Shown here piece by piece: positions 1 through 7,894 of a DNA stretch of 12,391 nucleotides; position 1 is the stretch's first letter; each line of letters opens with the position of its first letter. The stretch is from the NCBI GenBank assembly GCA_028282045.1, contig JANQIS010000206.1, positions 1 through 12,391 of the forward strand, read 5' to 3'. This stretch comes from Gammaproteobacteria bacterium (lineage in GTDB: Bacteria; Pseudomonadota; Gammaproteobacteria; Francisellales; CACEW01). Below the pieces are notes generated by a model. It ran no database searches, was not told the DNA's origin, and saw nothing but the letters and a program-made list of their open reading frames with translations. A program made the translations under genes and the position numbers.

Positions 1-186
1 ACGACTGAGGCTTTAGTTAGCAATCACAGCCTTATAGAAGGAATCACACTGAGCAAGCTGTTTAGTGCTGAATCACATACGCTGGAAACTGATTTTATAT
101 TATCTGTTTATCCACAACACGCTATTCGTAACATGATCGGGGCACTCAAACACCATCCTGAGGTCGGACAGCGTGTATTCAGCTAA
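1..186 (+). CDS. C-terminal fragment of an unrecognised protein
   Basis: An open frame runs from the first base of the window to a TAA at 184-186 and gives the last 61 residues of a protein whose start lies upstream. The tail is hydrophilic to mixed, has no membrane helix and ends GQRVFS. I do not recognise the family. The frame is probably a real gene end: it stays open from the edge and stops exactly where cyoE ends on the other strand, the two stop codons sharing bases 183-186. It could instead be a chance open frame, since 61 codons is short. Confidence 0.5.
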   Translation, partial: TTEALVSNHSLIEGITLSKLFSAESHTLETDFILSVYPQHAIRNMIGALKHHPEVGQRVFS

Positions 187-1067
187 ATCTTGATCGCCAT
201 AGCCAGCGATAATACCGTAATCACAATAATAGAAAATAAGAAAACGCGCCGTGCCCAGGCCCGCTCATCTTCAGCGCGCATACCGCGTATGGTGATATAC
301 AACCAGCGTAGGCTTAGTAGTGCGGCAATCGCGGCATAAATATAGCCGGTATAGCCCAAAATAGTCGGCAGCAACGATACTACAAAAAACAGTATCAGAT
401 ACAACAACATACTGACCTTGGTGTAACGGGTGCCTTTAATAGCCGGCAATACGGGAATGCAGGCGGCTGAATAATCTGACAAGCGGTAAATGGCGATGGC
501 AAAGAAATGCGGCATTTGCCAAAAGAACAAAATCAAAAATACCGCTAACGCACCCCAATCCAGATGATTTGCCACCGCACAATAGCCCACCACCGGCGGC
601 ATGGCGCCGGCAATACCACCCATCGCAGTGCCATGAATCGAGCGGCGTTTAAGCCACAGCGTATAAAACGCCACGTAGATCACTAAACCAACCAAAGCCA
701 TACTCGCGGTCAGTGGGTTGACCAAATAATATAAAACCGCCATTCCGGCAATGCCTGCAACAATACCACACAGCGCTGCCCATCCTTGTGAAACCTGTTT
801 TTGCACCAGAATGCGATTGCGCGTGCGTTCCATCAATCGATCAATATCCTGGTCAATAATATTATTAATAATACAGCCGCAGGCAATCACCAAAGCCATA
901 CCGACAATAGTAATCAACAACGTTAACCAGGCGATGCTCTGCGTTGAGGCAAGAAAAAAACCGCCACACAATGTGACGGTATTGCCAAAAATAATACCCG
1001 GTTTGGTGATCGACAGGATACGCTTAAACGTCAATTGGTCAGTTAACGGCGGCTGTGTGCCCATCAT
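183..1067 (-). CDS. cyoE: protoheme IX farnesyltransferase (heme O synthase) CyoE
   Basis: This integral membrane enzyme transfers a farnesyl group from farnesyl diphosphate to the 2-vinyl of protoheme, making the heme O used at the bo3 active site. The 294-residue product has the UbiA-type layout of many hydrophobic helices. The first aspartate-rich motif is at about 68-77 (NNIIDQDIDR, Asp72/74/76), followed by the ERTRNR segment. The second conserved region is near 198-211 (DYSAACIPVLP, then IKG). Length is normal for the family. It is the last gene of the cyo operon, 9 nt after cyoD. Two adjacent ATG codons (1067 and 1064) could each start translation; neither has a clear Shine-Dalgarno sequence, which suggests coupling to cyoD. 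The stop overlaps the convergent gene's stop. Confidence 0.95.
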   Translation of the reverse strand: MMGTQPPLTDQLTFKRILSITKPGIIFGNTVTLCGGFFLASTQSIAWLTLLITIVGMALVIACGCIINNIIDQDIDRLMERTRNRILVQKQVSQGWAALCGIVAGIAGMAVLYYLVNPLTASMALVGLVIYVAFYTLWLKRRSIHGTAMGGIAGAMPPVVGYCAVANHLDWGALAVFLILFFWQMPHFFAIAIYRLSDYSAACIPVLPAIKGTRYTKVSMLLYLILFFVVSLLPTILGYTGYIYAAIAALLSLRWLYITIRGMRAEDERAWARRVFLFSIIVITVLSLAMAIKI

Positions 1068-1076
1068 AATTGCAGA

Positions 1077-1406
1077 TCAATGAACCATGTAATAGTTAAG
1101 GTTATACATGATCCATAATGTACCGACCACCACAATAGCGATAATCAACAGGGTAAACAAAAATGAGATCAGGTCCCAGCGACTGCTCTCAGTCCGTGCG
1201 TTCAGACGCAAGAAAAACAGTACCTGAACAATTAACTGTACCACAGCAAAAATGGCAATAGCATTGTAAAGTGACTGTGTTGGCAAGGCACGATGTTCTA
1301 CCAGCCAATAGATGACCAACATGAAAACAACGGATAGAACAAAGCCAATCAGGTAACTGGCAAACGCTTTACAAGCTGATGGTTTTTGTGACACTGGCTG
1401 ATTCAT
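1077..1406 (-). CDS. cyoD: cytochrome bo3 ubiquinol oxidase subunit IV CyoD
   Basis: CyoD is the small non-catalytic subunit of the bo3 quinol oxidase, needed for assembly and stability of the copper and heme centre in subunit I. The 109-residue product matches E. coli CyoD in length and has three membrane helices, at about 15-37, 46-67 and 78-101. It ends with the conserved segment GTLWIMYNLNYYMVH. The start is ATG at 1406, one base after the cyoC stop codon, so translation is likely coupled. The N-terminal stretch before the first helix is shorter and less histidine-rich than in E. coli. Confidence 0.93.
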   Translation of the reverse strand: MNQPVSQKPSACKAFASYLIGFVLSVVFMLVIYWLVEHRALPTQSLYNAIAIFAVVQLIVQVLFFLRLNARTESSRWDLISFLFTLLIIAIVVVGTLWIMYNLNYYMVH

Positions 1407-1407
1407 G

Positions 1408-1995
1408 TTACACGGCCCCCATTAAGTAAACGATGGCAAAAATAAAGATCCAGATGATATTCAAAAAATGAAAGAACATACCCAAACACGTCAAGCGGGT
1501 TCTCATTACGCTGGTCAACCCCTTAGCAGATAGCTGGAAGAACACCACCACCGCCCATAGCAAGGCAACGATCACATGGAACCAATGGATGCCCAATAAC
1601 GTAAAGTAAATGGACAAAAAAGCACTCTTATGCCACGTGTTACCGGTATCAATCAATACGGAAAATAAATGGCCTTCAAAGAGCACAAAAGCCAAGCCAA
1701 ACAAGAAGGTTATCAGCAGCCAAAATAGCGCCTGAGCTTTACGGGTTCGGTCAAACGCAACTGATGAAAGACCATAAGTGAAGCTGGATACTAACAGCGC
1801 AAAACCGGTAATCAGCACATAAGACAGGCCCACAATATCCTTAATGCCAATGCCGTCGTAAGTGTTGTGCTGCAGTACTACATAACTGGCAAACAATGCT
1901 GCGAACATAATAAAGTCGCTCAGCAAAAATGTCCAAAAGCCAAAAATAGCGCGGTCACCCGCTTCTACATGATGATCATGTGCATGTGTTGTCAT
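1408..1995 (-). CDS. cyoC: cytochrome bo3 ubiquinol oxidase subunit III CyoC
   Basis: CyoC belongs to the heme-copper oxidase subunit III family; it carries no cofactor and stabilises subunit I. The 195-residue product is close to the E. coli length (204). It has a short histidine-rich N-terminus (HAHDHH) and five hydrophobic helices, the family norm for quinol oxidases. The block GFWTFLLSDFIMFAALFASY at about 20-39 is typical of CyoC. Its ATG (1995) overlaps the cyoB TGA by 4 nt (ATGA), a usual sign of translational coupling within this operon. Confidence 0.95.
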   Translation of the reverse strand: MTTHAHDHHVEAGDRAIFGFWTFLLSDFIMFAALFASYVVLQHNTYDGIGIKDIVGLSYVLITGFALLVSSFTYGLSSVAFDRTRKAQALFWLLITFLFGLAFVLFEGHLFSVLIDTGNTWHKSAFLSIYFTLLGIHWFHVIVALLWAVVVFFQLSAKGLTSVMRTRLTCLGMFFHFLNIIWIFIFAIVYLMGAV

Positions 1996-3968
1996 GATGT
2001 TGCTCCGCCCAACGCAGCCTCAGTCTTTTTCACCTCGTCTGCTTTTACGTAATAGTCAATGTTAAAATTGCAGCTTCTTGCTATGACAAAAACAATCATC
2101 AAGAAACCGGTTAAATACGCCAGCCAGAAAATATCCCAGATCATGGCAAAACCAAAGATACCCGAAAGCACACCAATGATAAAACCAACAGAGGTATTTT
2201 TTGGCATGTGAATATCGGCAAAGGTGGTTTTCTTTTTCTGGCCTTGTTGCTTCTCCAGCCAGAAAGCATCACGACCTTCAGCCACCGGCGTTTGTGCAAA
2301 GTTATAAAATGGTGCAGGTGAGGGAATCGACCACTCCAGTGTCCGTCCATCCCATGGGTCGCCGTCACAACGTAGTTTGTCACGGTTTTTGATACTGTAG
2401 ACCACTTGGATAAGCTGGGTTACGATACCACACAAAATGATAAAAGCACCCACACAGGCAATCACCAACAACGGATGCCAGCCGTTGCCGGCAGGGTAAT
2501 GATACATACGGCGAGTCATGCCCATAAAGCCCAAGATATACAGCGGCACAAAAGCAACGTAAAAGCCAACAAACCAGAGCCAGAAAGCCCATTTACCTAG
2601 CCGCTCACACAAGCGAAAGCCGAACATTTTCGGGAACCAATAAGTAAGACCGGCAAATAAACCAAATACCACCCCACCAATAATGGTATTGTGAAAGTGT
2701 GCCACCAAGAACAGGCTATTGTGCATTTGAAAGTCCACCCCAGGCACGGCCATCAAAACACCACTCATTCCACCAATGCTAAAGGTGATCAAGAATCCTA
2801 TTGTCCACATCATCGGTGTAGTAAAGGTAATACGGCCTCGGTACATGGTCGCCAGCCAGTTAAAGATTTTTACACCGGTCGGAATGGAGATAATCATAGT
2901 GGCGATACCAAAGAACGAGTTGACATCAGCACCGGCACCCATAGTGAAGAAGTGATGCAACCATACCGTAAAGGCTAAGAAAGTAATCACAAAGGTAGCA
3001 TACACCATCATGGCATAACCAAATATGGTCTTCTTACAAAAGGTTGCAATGACTTCTGAGAAGATACCAAAAGCCGGCAATACCAAGATGTACACTTCAG
3101 GATGGCCCCAAGTCCAGATCAAGTTAATATAGAGCATTGGATTGCCACCAAAACCGGAGGTAAATAAATGCATCCCCATAAAACGGTCAAGGAACAACAT
3201 AAATAAGGTAATGTTCAAAATGGGAAAAGAAATCACTACCAAAATCACCGAGCATAATACAGACCAGGTAAACAGCGGCATGCGCATCAATGTCATACCC
3301 GGGCAGCGCATTTTAATAATGGTAACCAAAATATTAATACCACCGATCAGTGTTCCCACGCCGGAGATTGATAATGCCCATAAATAATAATCCACACCCA
3401 CACCCGGGCTGTAGGCCAATTCTGATAACGGCGGGTACGCCAACCAGCCAGTACCGGCAAACTTGCCTACGACCAAAGATACGTTAACCAATAGCGCGCT
3501 TGCCAAATACAACCAGAAGCTCAATGAGTTTAAATAGGGGTAGGCCACATCACGGGCACCGATTTGCAGCGGCACGATTAAATTAATCAAGCCAAATACC
3601 AAGGCCATGGCCATAAAGAAAATCATAATCACGCCGTGGGCAGTGAAGATCTCATTAAAGTGATAGCCTGGCAGATAGCCCAAGTGGTGTCCGTAGGCCA
3701 TAGCCTGCTGTAAGCGCATCATAATGGCATCAGAAAAGCCACGCAGTAACATCACGCCGGCAGCGATAATATACATAATGCCAATTCTTTTATGATCCAC
3801 GGTGGTAATCCACTCGCGCCACAAATAACCCCATTTGCGCATCAGGGTAATAGTACCCAGCACCGCGATAACGACGATCGCCATAAAGGTACCGGCACCC
3901 ATAATAATCGGGTTATGATAGGGGATGGCATCAAGAGTCAGCTTGCCGAAAATGAGACTTTCTAACAT
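1992..3968 (-). CDS. cyoB: cytochrome bo3 ubiquinol oxidase subunit I CyoB
   Basis: CyoB is the catalytic subunit: it oxidises ubiquinol, reduces O2 to water at the heme o3-CuB centre and pumps protons across the inner membrane. All ligands are present with a constant +5 offset from E. coli: low-spin heme His111 and His426, heme o3 His424, and CuB His289, His338 and His339, with the cross-linking Tyr293. Proton-channel residues Asp140, Glu291 and Lys367 are also kept, so the pump should work. Quinol-site Arg76, Asp80 and His103 are kept, but the position of E. coli Gln101 is Glu106. At 658 residues the length is normal. A good ribosome site (AGGAAA, 5 nt before ATG) supports the start at 3968. 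It follows cyoA by 23 nt. Confidence 0.97.
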   Translation of the reverse strand: MLESLIFGKLTLDAIPYHNPIIMGAGTFMAIVVIAVLGTITLMRKWGYLWREWITTVDHKRIGIMYIIAAGVMLLRGFSDAIMMRLQQAMAYGHHLGYLPGYHFNEIFTAHGVIMIFFMAMALVFGLINLIVPLQIGARDVAYPYLNSLSFWLYLASALLVNVSLVVGKFAGTGWLAYPPLSELAYSPGVGVDYYLWALSISGVGTLIGGINILVTIIKMRCPGMTLMRMPLFTWSVLCSVILVVISFPILNITLFMLFLDRFMGMHLFTSGFGGNPMLYINLIWTWGHPEVYILVLPAFGIFSEVIATFCKKTIFGYAMMVYATFVITFLAFTVWLHHFFTMGAGADVNSFFGIATMIISIPTGVKIFNWLATMYRGRITFTTPMMWTIGFLITFSIGGMSGVLMAVPGVDFQMHNSLFLVAHFHNTIIGGVVFGLFAGLTYWFPKMFGFRLCERLGKWAFWLWFVGFYVAFVPLYILGFMGMTRRMYHYPAGNGWHPLLVIACVGAFIILCGIVTQLIQVVYSIKNRDKLRCDGDPWDGRTLEWSIPSPAPFYNFAQTPVAEGRDAFWLEKQQGQKKKTTFADIHMPKNTSVGFIIGVLSGIFGFAMIWDIFWLAYLTGFLMIVFVIARSCNFNIDYYVKADEVKKTEAALGGATS

Positions 3969-3991
3969 ATCGGTTTCCTATGTTTGAATGC

Positions 3992-4897
3992 TTATAAATT
4001 GACGAGAGGCTTGGCACGATTAATAGTATGGCCCAAGCCCATGAATTTCATAATCACTTTATTGAACAAATCAGGGGCCACTGATGAATAGAATGTCGGT
4101 GGCATATAGTTTTGCGTTGGTTTCACCAATTGCTCATAAGTGTTCATATCCAGGTGTTTGGGTGAGCGTTTGGCCTGATCAACCCATTGTTCAAACTGCG
4201 CCTGTGAAGTCGCTTTAGCGGTAAATCTCATGTTGGCAAAGCCAGCACCACTAAAGCTGACTGAGCGGCCGCGGTAAGTCCCTTGATGATTGGCAACAAT
4301 ATGGATTTTAGTACGCATCCCATTCATAGCATAAATCTGACCAGCCAACTGCTGGATTTGGAAGGAGTTCATCGGCGCATCTGAAGTAATCTCGAAACGA
4401 ATCTGGCGATGTGCCGGAAAGACTACATAATTCACGGTAGCGATGTTTTGTTGGGGATAGATAAACAACCATTTCCAGCGTAAAGCTATCGCCTGAATCG
4501 TCACCGGCTTGCCTTTGATATCCAGTGGTTTATAAGGGTCCAACTGATGCGTAGTTTTCCAAGTAACCGTGGCCAGGATGGCAATAATGATAATCGGAAC
4601 AGTCCACCACACTAACTCTAATGAAACACTGTGAGAGAAATCCGGCGAATATTTAGCATGTTTATTGGAAGCACGGTAGCGCCGGGCAATAACTAAAGTC
4701 AGGATAATGACGGGGATCACCACAATCAACATTAATAATACGGCGAAGATCAACAAATGCATCTCTTGTGCCGCGACCTGGCCTTTGGGTGCTAACACGA
4801 CCACTTTGTTACTACAGCCTGCCAACAACAGTGCCGTGATGGAAACGATAGAAAAAGTTAATAAATGCTTTAGCTTACTCACTGGTTTGTCACTCAC
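3992..4897 (-). CDS. cyoA: cytochrome bo3 ubiquinol oxidase subunit II CyoA, lipoprotein
   Basis: CyoA is subunit II of the bo3 quinol oxidase, anchored in the inner membrane with a periplasmic cupredoxin-like domain. I chose the GTG at 4897 (301 residues). It has GAGGGGG about 11 nt upstream and gives a normal lipoprotein signal peptide: charged start, hydrophobic core, lipobox LLAGC with Cys28, close to Cys25 in E. coli. The in-frame ATG codons at 4954 and 4927 would add 19 or 10 poorly fitting residues and lack a ribosome site. Two membrane helices follow (about 48-72 and 92-110), then the domain with DPYKPL and QIYAMNGM. The CuA ligand motif of cytochrome c oxidases is absent, as expected for a quinol oxidase. 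The usual FIPQ before QIYAM reads QIQQ here. First gene of the operon. Confidence 0.94.
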   Translation of the reverse strand: MSDKPVSKLKHLLTFSIVSITALLLAGCSNKVVVLAPKGQVAAQEMHLLIFAVLLMLIVVIPVIILTLVIARRYRASNKHAKYSPDFSHSVSLELVWWTVPIIIIAILATVTWKTTHQLDPYKPLDIKGKPVTIQAIALRWKWLFIYPQQNIATVNYVVFPAHRQIRFEITSDAPMNSFQIQQLAGQIYAMNGMRTKIHIVANHQGTYRGRSVSFSGAGFANMRFTAKATSQAQFEQWVDQAKRSPKHLDMNTYEQLVKPTQNYMPPTFYSSVAPDLFNKVIMKFMGLGHTINRAKPLVNL

Positions 4898-4971
4898 TTT
4901 AAATTTAGCCCCCTCTCGCCTCAGCATAGTAGCTGAGAAAACCCAAATCGCCAAACTGAAAACTCCGTTAT

Positions 4972-4977
4972 CTTATA
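4972..4977 (-). promoter_or_regulatory. possible -10 element of the cyo operon
   Basis: The minus strand reads TATAAG here, about 75 nt before the GTG start of cyoA. I find no good -35 hexamer at 16-18 nt, so this is only a candidate. The cyo operon must have some promoter in 4898-5159, because the serpin gene upstream ends 262 nt away. Confidence 0.2.
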
Positions 4978-5053
4978 CTAATGCACAAGAATTTCCAGCA
5001 GCATACAATCAGCTTATTCAAATAATAATTTCACATAAAATCATATTAAATCG

Positions 5054-5082
5054 TTGACTTTTATATTTAAATATAGTATTCT
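5054..5082 (+). promoter_or_regulatory. sigma70-like promoter pointing into the serpin 3' end
   Basis: The plus strand has TTGACT (5054-5059), a 17-nt spacer and TATTCT (5077-5082), preceded by about 30 A+T-rich bases that resemble an UP element. Transcription would start near 5089 and run antisense to the end of the serpin gene. No plus-strand protein gene follows. The spacer contains a 14-bp palindrome. The hexamers match consensus at five and four of six positions. Confidence 0.45.
5062..5075. repeat. 14-bp perfect palindrome, possible operator
   Basis: TATATTTAAATATA reads the same on both strands. It lies in the spacer between the -35 and -10 hexamers of the plus-strand promoter and about 165 nt upstream of cyoA. 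A repressor bound there would block that promoter; it could equally be a chance A+T-rich palindrome. Confidence 0.4.
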
Positions 5083-5088
5083 AGTCTC

Positions 5089-5161
5089 GTTCAAGTCGGG
5101 CTGATGCCCTCAGACGTCTCCCCTCTCTGCGTATTTGCATCACTCGGCTTGGATGCCTTTT
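5089..5161 (+). ncRNA. candidate short antisense RNA (about 73 nt)
   Basis: Downstream of the 5054-5082 promoter the plus strand holds a GGGC/GCCC hairpin with a TGAT loop (5098-5109), an AGACGTCT palindrome, and then a GCATC...GATGC stem (5137-5156) followed by CTTTT (5157-5161), a weak intrinsic-terminator shape. The transcript would end at the serpin stop codon. I recognise no known RNA family. The promoter is the best evidence; the terminator stem has only five base pairs. Confidence 0.22.
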
Positions 5162-6395
5162 AAGCCTGATCTGGATCTTCTACTTGGCCAATAAACAAAA
5201 TCGTACCAGTTTGATTATCGCGAATCATAAAGATAAATGGGTGATCAACTACCAAACGGATGGTGTTGTCAGGGACCAACGGCATCGCCATTTTCAAATT
5301 CATAGCAGATAGTGTACTGGCCGCTGCCTTAGTACCGGTTTCATTCACCTGAATTTTAGCCTGTTGCAGCAGAACGCTAACGTACAAGTCCGCCTTGCCA
5401 GTCATATTGGAGAAATCTGCCTGACGGCTATCAAACGGTAATGTTACACCGCGTTTTTTCAGCAGTGGAATTAAATCAATACGGTTACTAAATTCAAAGC
5501 GCGGCAGTGATAATTGCACGTTCTCACATTTCATCGCACCAGCCCATTGGTTAATTTGTTTAACCGTTAATTTGTCAATAACCGGCTGTAGCGGCATTTT
5601 TGCATCATCGGGCATTATAACCCAAAAGCTCACATCATTATGTTTATAAGGTAAAGCGACGATATTCAGACCACCGGTTTTAAGATATTTGAACTGCTGC
5701 GTCTGATGCATCATGGTACGTAGCTTAGGTGTCTTACCTGCCACATAAAACGGCTGTAAGTCGGTCTGAGAAAACGGATATTGCCAATTGGCCTTAAAGT
5801 AGGTAGTGTTAATCAATGCCAGGCGGGTATCTGTTGGCAATGGTTTGCTCAGTAAATCTTTAATCATACCCTGGGTGTGCTGGCTGACAAATTTATTGAT
5901 TAGCTGCTGAGTTATTAGCGCCTGAGCAAAGTTTATTTGAGTCGGCTGGATCAAGAATTGCTGCTGGGCTTGCTGCATAAATTGCGGCAATACTTTATAA
6001 CCCTGCTGAATCCATATGCTATTACTAATCAGCAAGCTGGGTGCTGACTGGTGCACACCATGCATCAGCGCCTGTGTTGCTGACCCGCCATAGCGTGTGC
6101 TTAAAAATGTCATCAACTGCTGTCGAGTCTGGCCATGACTACCGGCATCGAGTAAGGCCAGAATCATATTGGCACTGTAAGGAGAGTACACTGTATTGGT
6201 GCTGCTATGCTGCTGTGTTTGTTGCTGGAATACACTGATACCCGCTTGGTTGAGAGATTGTTGTGCTTTAATTAAATTTACAGTTACCATCGGCGCGCGG
6301 TGCTTTATTAAAGGTGACCAAAAATAATACGCCAGACCAATCACCACCACAAGAACAATCAATCCCACCAAACGATTCATATTACGGTGTGCCAT
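5160..6395 (-). CDS. membrane-anchored serpin (serine protease inhibitor family)
   Basis: Serpins trap target proteases by cleavage of an exposed reactive loop that then inserts into a beta sheet. The 411-residue product has an N-terminal hydrophobic segment (about 9-26) after a basic start and no obvious cleavage site, so it is probably a signal anchor with the serpin domain (about 42-408) in the periplasm. Conserved serpin features include SPYSANMILALLDAGSHGQT (71-90), NTTYFKANWQYPF (196-208) and the C-terminal signature VDHPFIFMIRDNQTGTILFIG (383-403). The hinge of the reactive loop (Glu352, Gly354, Thr355, Ala357-359, Ser360) is the small-residue type of inhibitory serpins. Counting Gly354 as P15 puts P1-P1' at Lys368-Met369, which predicts a trypsin-like target. 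ATG at 6395 has AGGGA 8 nt upstream. It lies 31 nt after aroF and is likely co-transcribed. Confidence 0.9.
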   Translation of the reverse strand: MAHRNMNRLVGLIVLVVVIGLAYYFWSPLIKHRAPMVTVNLIKAQQSLNQAGISVFQQQTQQHSSTNTVYSPYSANMILALLDAGSHGQTRQQLMTFLSTRYGGSATQALMHGVHQSAPSLLISNSIWIQQGYKVLPQFMQQAQQQFLIQPTQINFAQALITQQLINKFVSQHTQGMIKDLLSKPLPTDTRLALINTTYFKANWQYPFSQTDLQPFYVAGKTPKLRTMMHQTQQFKYLKTGGLNIVALPYKHNDVSFWVIMPDDAKMPLQPVIDKLTVKQINQWAGAMKCENVQLSLPRFEFSNRIDLIPLLKKRGVTLPFDSRQADFSNMTGKADLYVSVLLQQAKIQVNETGTKAAASTLSAMNLKMAMPLVPDNTIRLVVDHPFIFMIRDNQTGTILFIGQVEDPDQA

Positions 6396-6426
6396 GCTGT
6401 TTCCCTATCAGGTTATGTGGTTTTGA

Positions 6427-7467
6427 TTATAATGTCTGTGCCACTTCACGCAAACAACGAGCGGTGGTTTCCCAATCAATACAAGCATCAGTGATAGAAA
6501 TACCATAAGCCAATTGATTCAAGTCCTTACCAATTGATTGTTTGCCGGCAAATAAATGGCTCTCCAACATCACGCCAATAATATCTCGGTTGCCATGCAA
6601 GCGTTGCTGTACGACATCTTGCAACACCAGCGGCTGGTTCTGTGGCCGTTTATTAGAGTTGGCATGGCTACAATCCACCATAATATTGGTAGGCAATTGA
6701 TTGTCAGCCAGGGTATCAATACAGGCTTTGATACTGACCGAATCATAGTTTGGTTTATCATTGCCGCCACGTAACACCACATGAGCGTAACGATTTCCCT
6801 TGGTCTGAATCATCGCGACCTGGCCTGACTGGTTGATCCCCAGAAAACTATGCGGCGCACTGACTGACTGCATCGCATTAATGGCCACTTGAATATTGCC
6901 ATCGGTACCATTTTTAAAACCAACCGGCATCGACAAACCGCTGGCCATTTCCCGATGGGTTTGCGACTCGGTGGTACGCGCGCCAATAGCAGACCAAGAC
7001 ACACAGTCTTGCAAATACTGCGGCGTAATCGGATCTAAAGCTTCAGTGGCACAAGGCAATCCTAATGCATTGATATCAATTAATAATCGACGTCCCAACT
7101 GCAGGCCCGCCTGAATGTCAAAGCTACCATCCAGATGCGGATCATTGATTAAGCCCTTCCAGCCGATGGTGGTACGTGGTTTTTCAAAATACACACGCAT
7201 CACAATATAAAGCTTATCCTGCAGTTCATCAGCCAATTGCTTCAGGCGCCGGGCATATTCCATAGCCGATTTAGGATCATGTAATGAACAAGGCCCTACC
7301 ACCACTAACAACCGCGGGTCCTCACGGTCTAAGATGTGGCAAATTGTTTCACGTCCGGCCGCTACCGTATCACGAGCGACACCTTGTAGAGGCAACGCCA
7401 ACTTAAGTTCAGCCGGTGTCACCAACACTTCCATGTTGTCAATATTGATGTTACTGAGTTGAGTCAT
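6427..7467 (-). CDS. aroF: 3-deoxy-7-phosphoheptulonate (DAHP) synthase, class I, AroF-like
   Basis: This cytoplasmic enzyme condenses phosphoenolpyruvate with erythrose 4-phosphate to DAHP, the first step of the shikimate pathway. The 346-residue product covers the whole type I alpha family. Visible active-site parts are GPCSLHDP with metal ligand Cys60, MRVYFEKPRTT, KGLINDPHLDGSF, GARTTESQTHRE and KNGTDG, and the later metal ligands in DCSHANSNK, GVMLESHL and SITDACI. Of the three E. coli isozymes it most resembles the tyrosine-sensitive AroF (GLPCATEALDP, SGLSMPVGFK; AroG has SCPVGFK), so tyrosine feedback is a reasonable guess. The start is firm: AAGGAG lies 5 nt before ATG at 7467. It follows apaG by 13 nt. 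Confidence 0.95.
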   Translation of the reverse strand: MTQLSNINIDNMEVLVTPAELKLALPLQGVARDTVAAGRETICHILDREDPRLLVVVGPCSLHDPKSAMEYARRLKQLADELQDKLYIVMRVYFEKPRTTIGWKGLINDPHLDGSFDIQAGLQLGRRLLIDINALGLPCATEALDPITPQYLQDCVSWSAIGARTTESQTHREMASGLSMPVGFKNGTDGNIQVAINAMQSVSAPHSFLGINQSGQVAMIQTKGNRYAHVVLRGGNDKPNYDSVSIKACIDTLADNQLPTNIMVDCSHANSNKRPQNQPLVLQDVVQQRLHGNRDIIGVMLESHLFAGKQSIGKDLNQLAYGISITDACIDWETTARCLREVAQTL

Positions 7468-7480
7468 GAAAGCTCCTTAT

Positions 7481-7894
7481 TTAATGCAGCACCGCCGTGC
7501 CATAGGCAGGGTCATGGCCGGGGCATGATAAAATAAATTCTGGAATAACCACTTGTAACTTCTTGCCTGAGACTGTCTGCATATCATAATGTCCCTTCAT
7601 CGAGCCATCAGGGGTCGATAACACACAAAAGCTACTATACACAAAGGTTTCACCTGGCTGAATGATCGGTTGCTCTCCCACGACACCAGGGCCATCAATT
7701 TTTTCAACATAGCCGCTAATATCAGTAATAATCCAGTTGCGATGTATAAGGGTTACGGCCTCATCCAAGCCGTTATGTACTTCAACTTCATAAGACCAGG
7801 CATAAACCTTCTCATGCGGCTCCGATTGTGCTTCGAGGTAATGTGGTTTCACTGAGATGGTAATATCGTGCGTGGTCAGTTGATATGGTTTCAT
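7481..7894 (-). CDS. apaG: ApaG/Co2+-Mg2+ efflux-type domain protein ApaG
   Basis: ApaG is a small cytoplasmic beta-sandwich protein of unclear biochemical role, linked genetically to ApaH and to metal-ion resistance. The 137-residue product aligns along its length with E. coli ApaG (125 residues): YLEAQSEPHEKVYAWSYEV near the N-terminus, RNWIITD, the glycine-rich block GPGVVGEQPIIQPGE at about 69-83, and MKGHYDM. The C-terminus is about 10 residues longer. In E. coli apaG sits with rsmA and apaH; here it lies between nhaA and aroF. Its ATG overlaps the nhaA stop by 4 nt (ATGA), indicating translational coupling. Confidence 0.94.
   Translation of the reverse strand: MKPYQLTTHDITISVKPHYLEAQSEPHEKVYAWSYEVEVHNGLDEAVTLIHRNWIITDISGYVEKIDGPGVVGEQPIIQPGETFVYSSFCVLSTPDGSMKGHYDMQTVSGKKLQVVIPEFILSCPGHDPAYGTAVLH

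Noticed and set aside
751..1083. Plus-strand open frame of 110 codons opposite cyoE
   Set aside because: Antisense shadow of a conserved membrane protein gene; composition reflects the opposite-strand helices.
4898..4954. Upstream ATG starts for cyoA (4954 and 4927)
   Set aside because: They give N-terminal extensions ahead of a normal lipoprotein signal and lack ribosome sites; GTG at 4897 has one.
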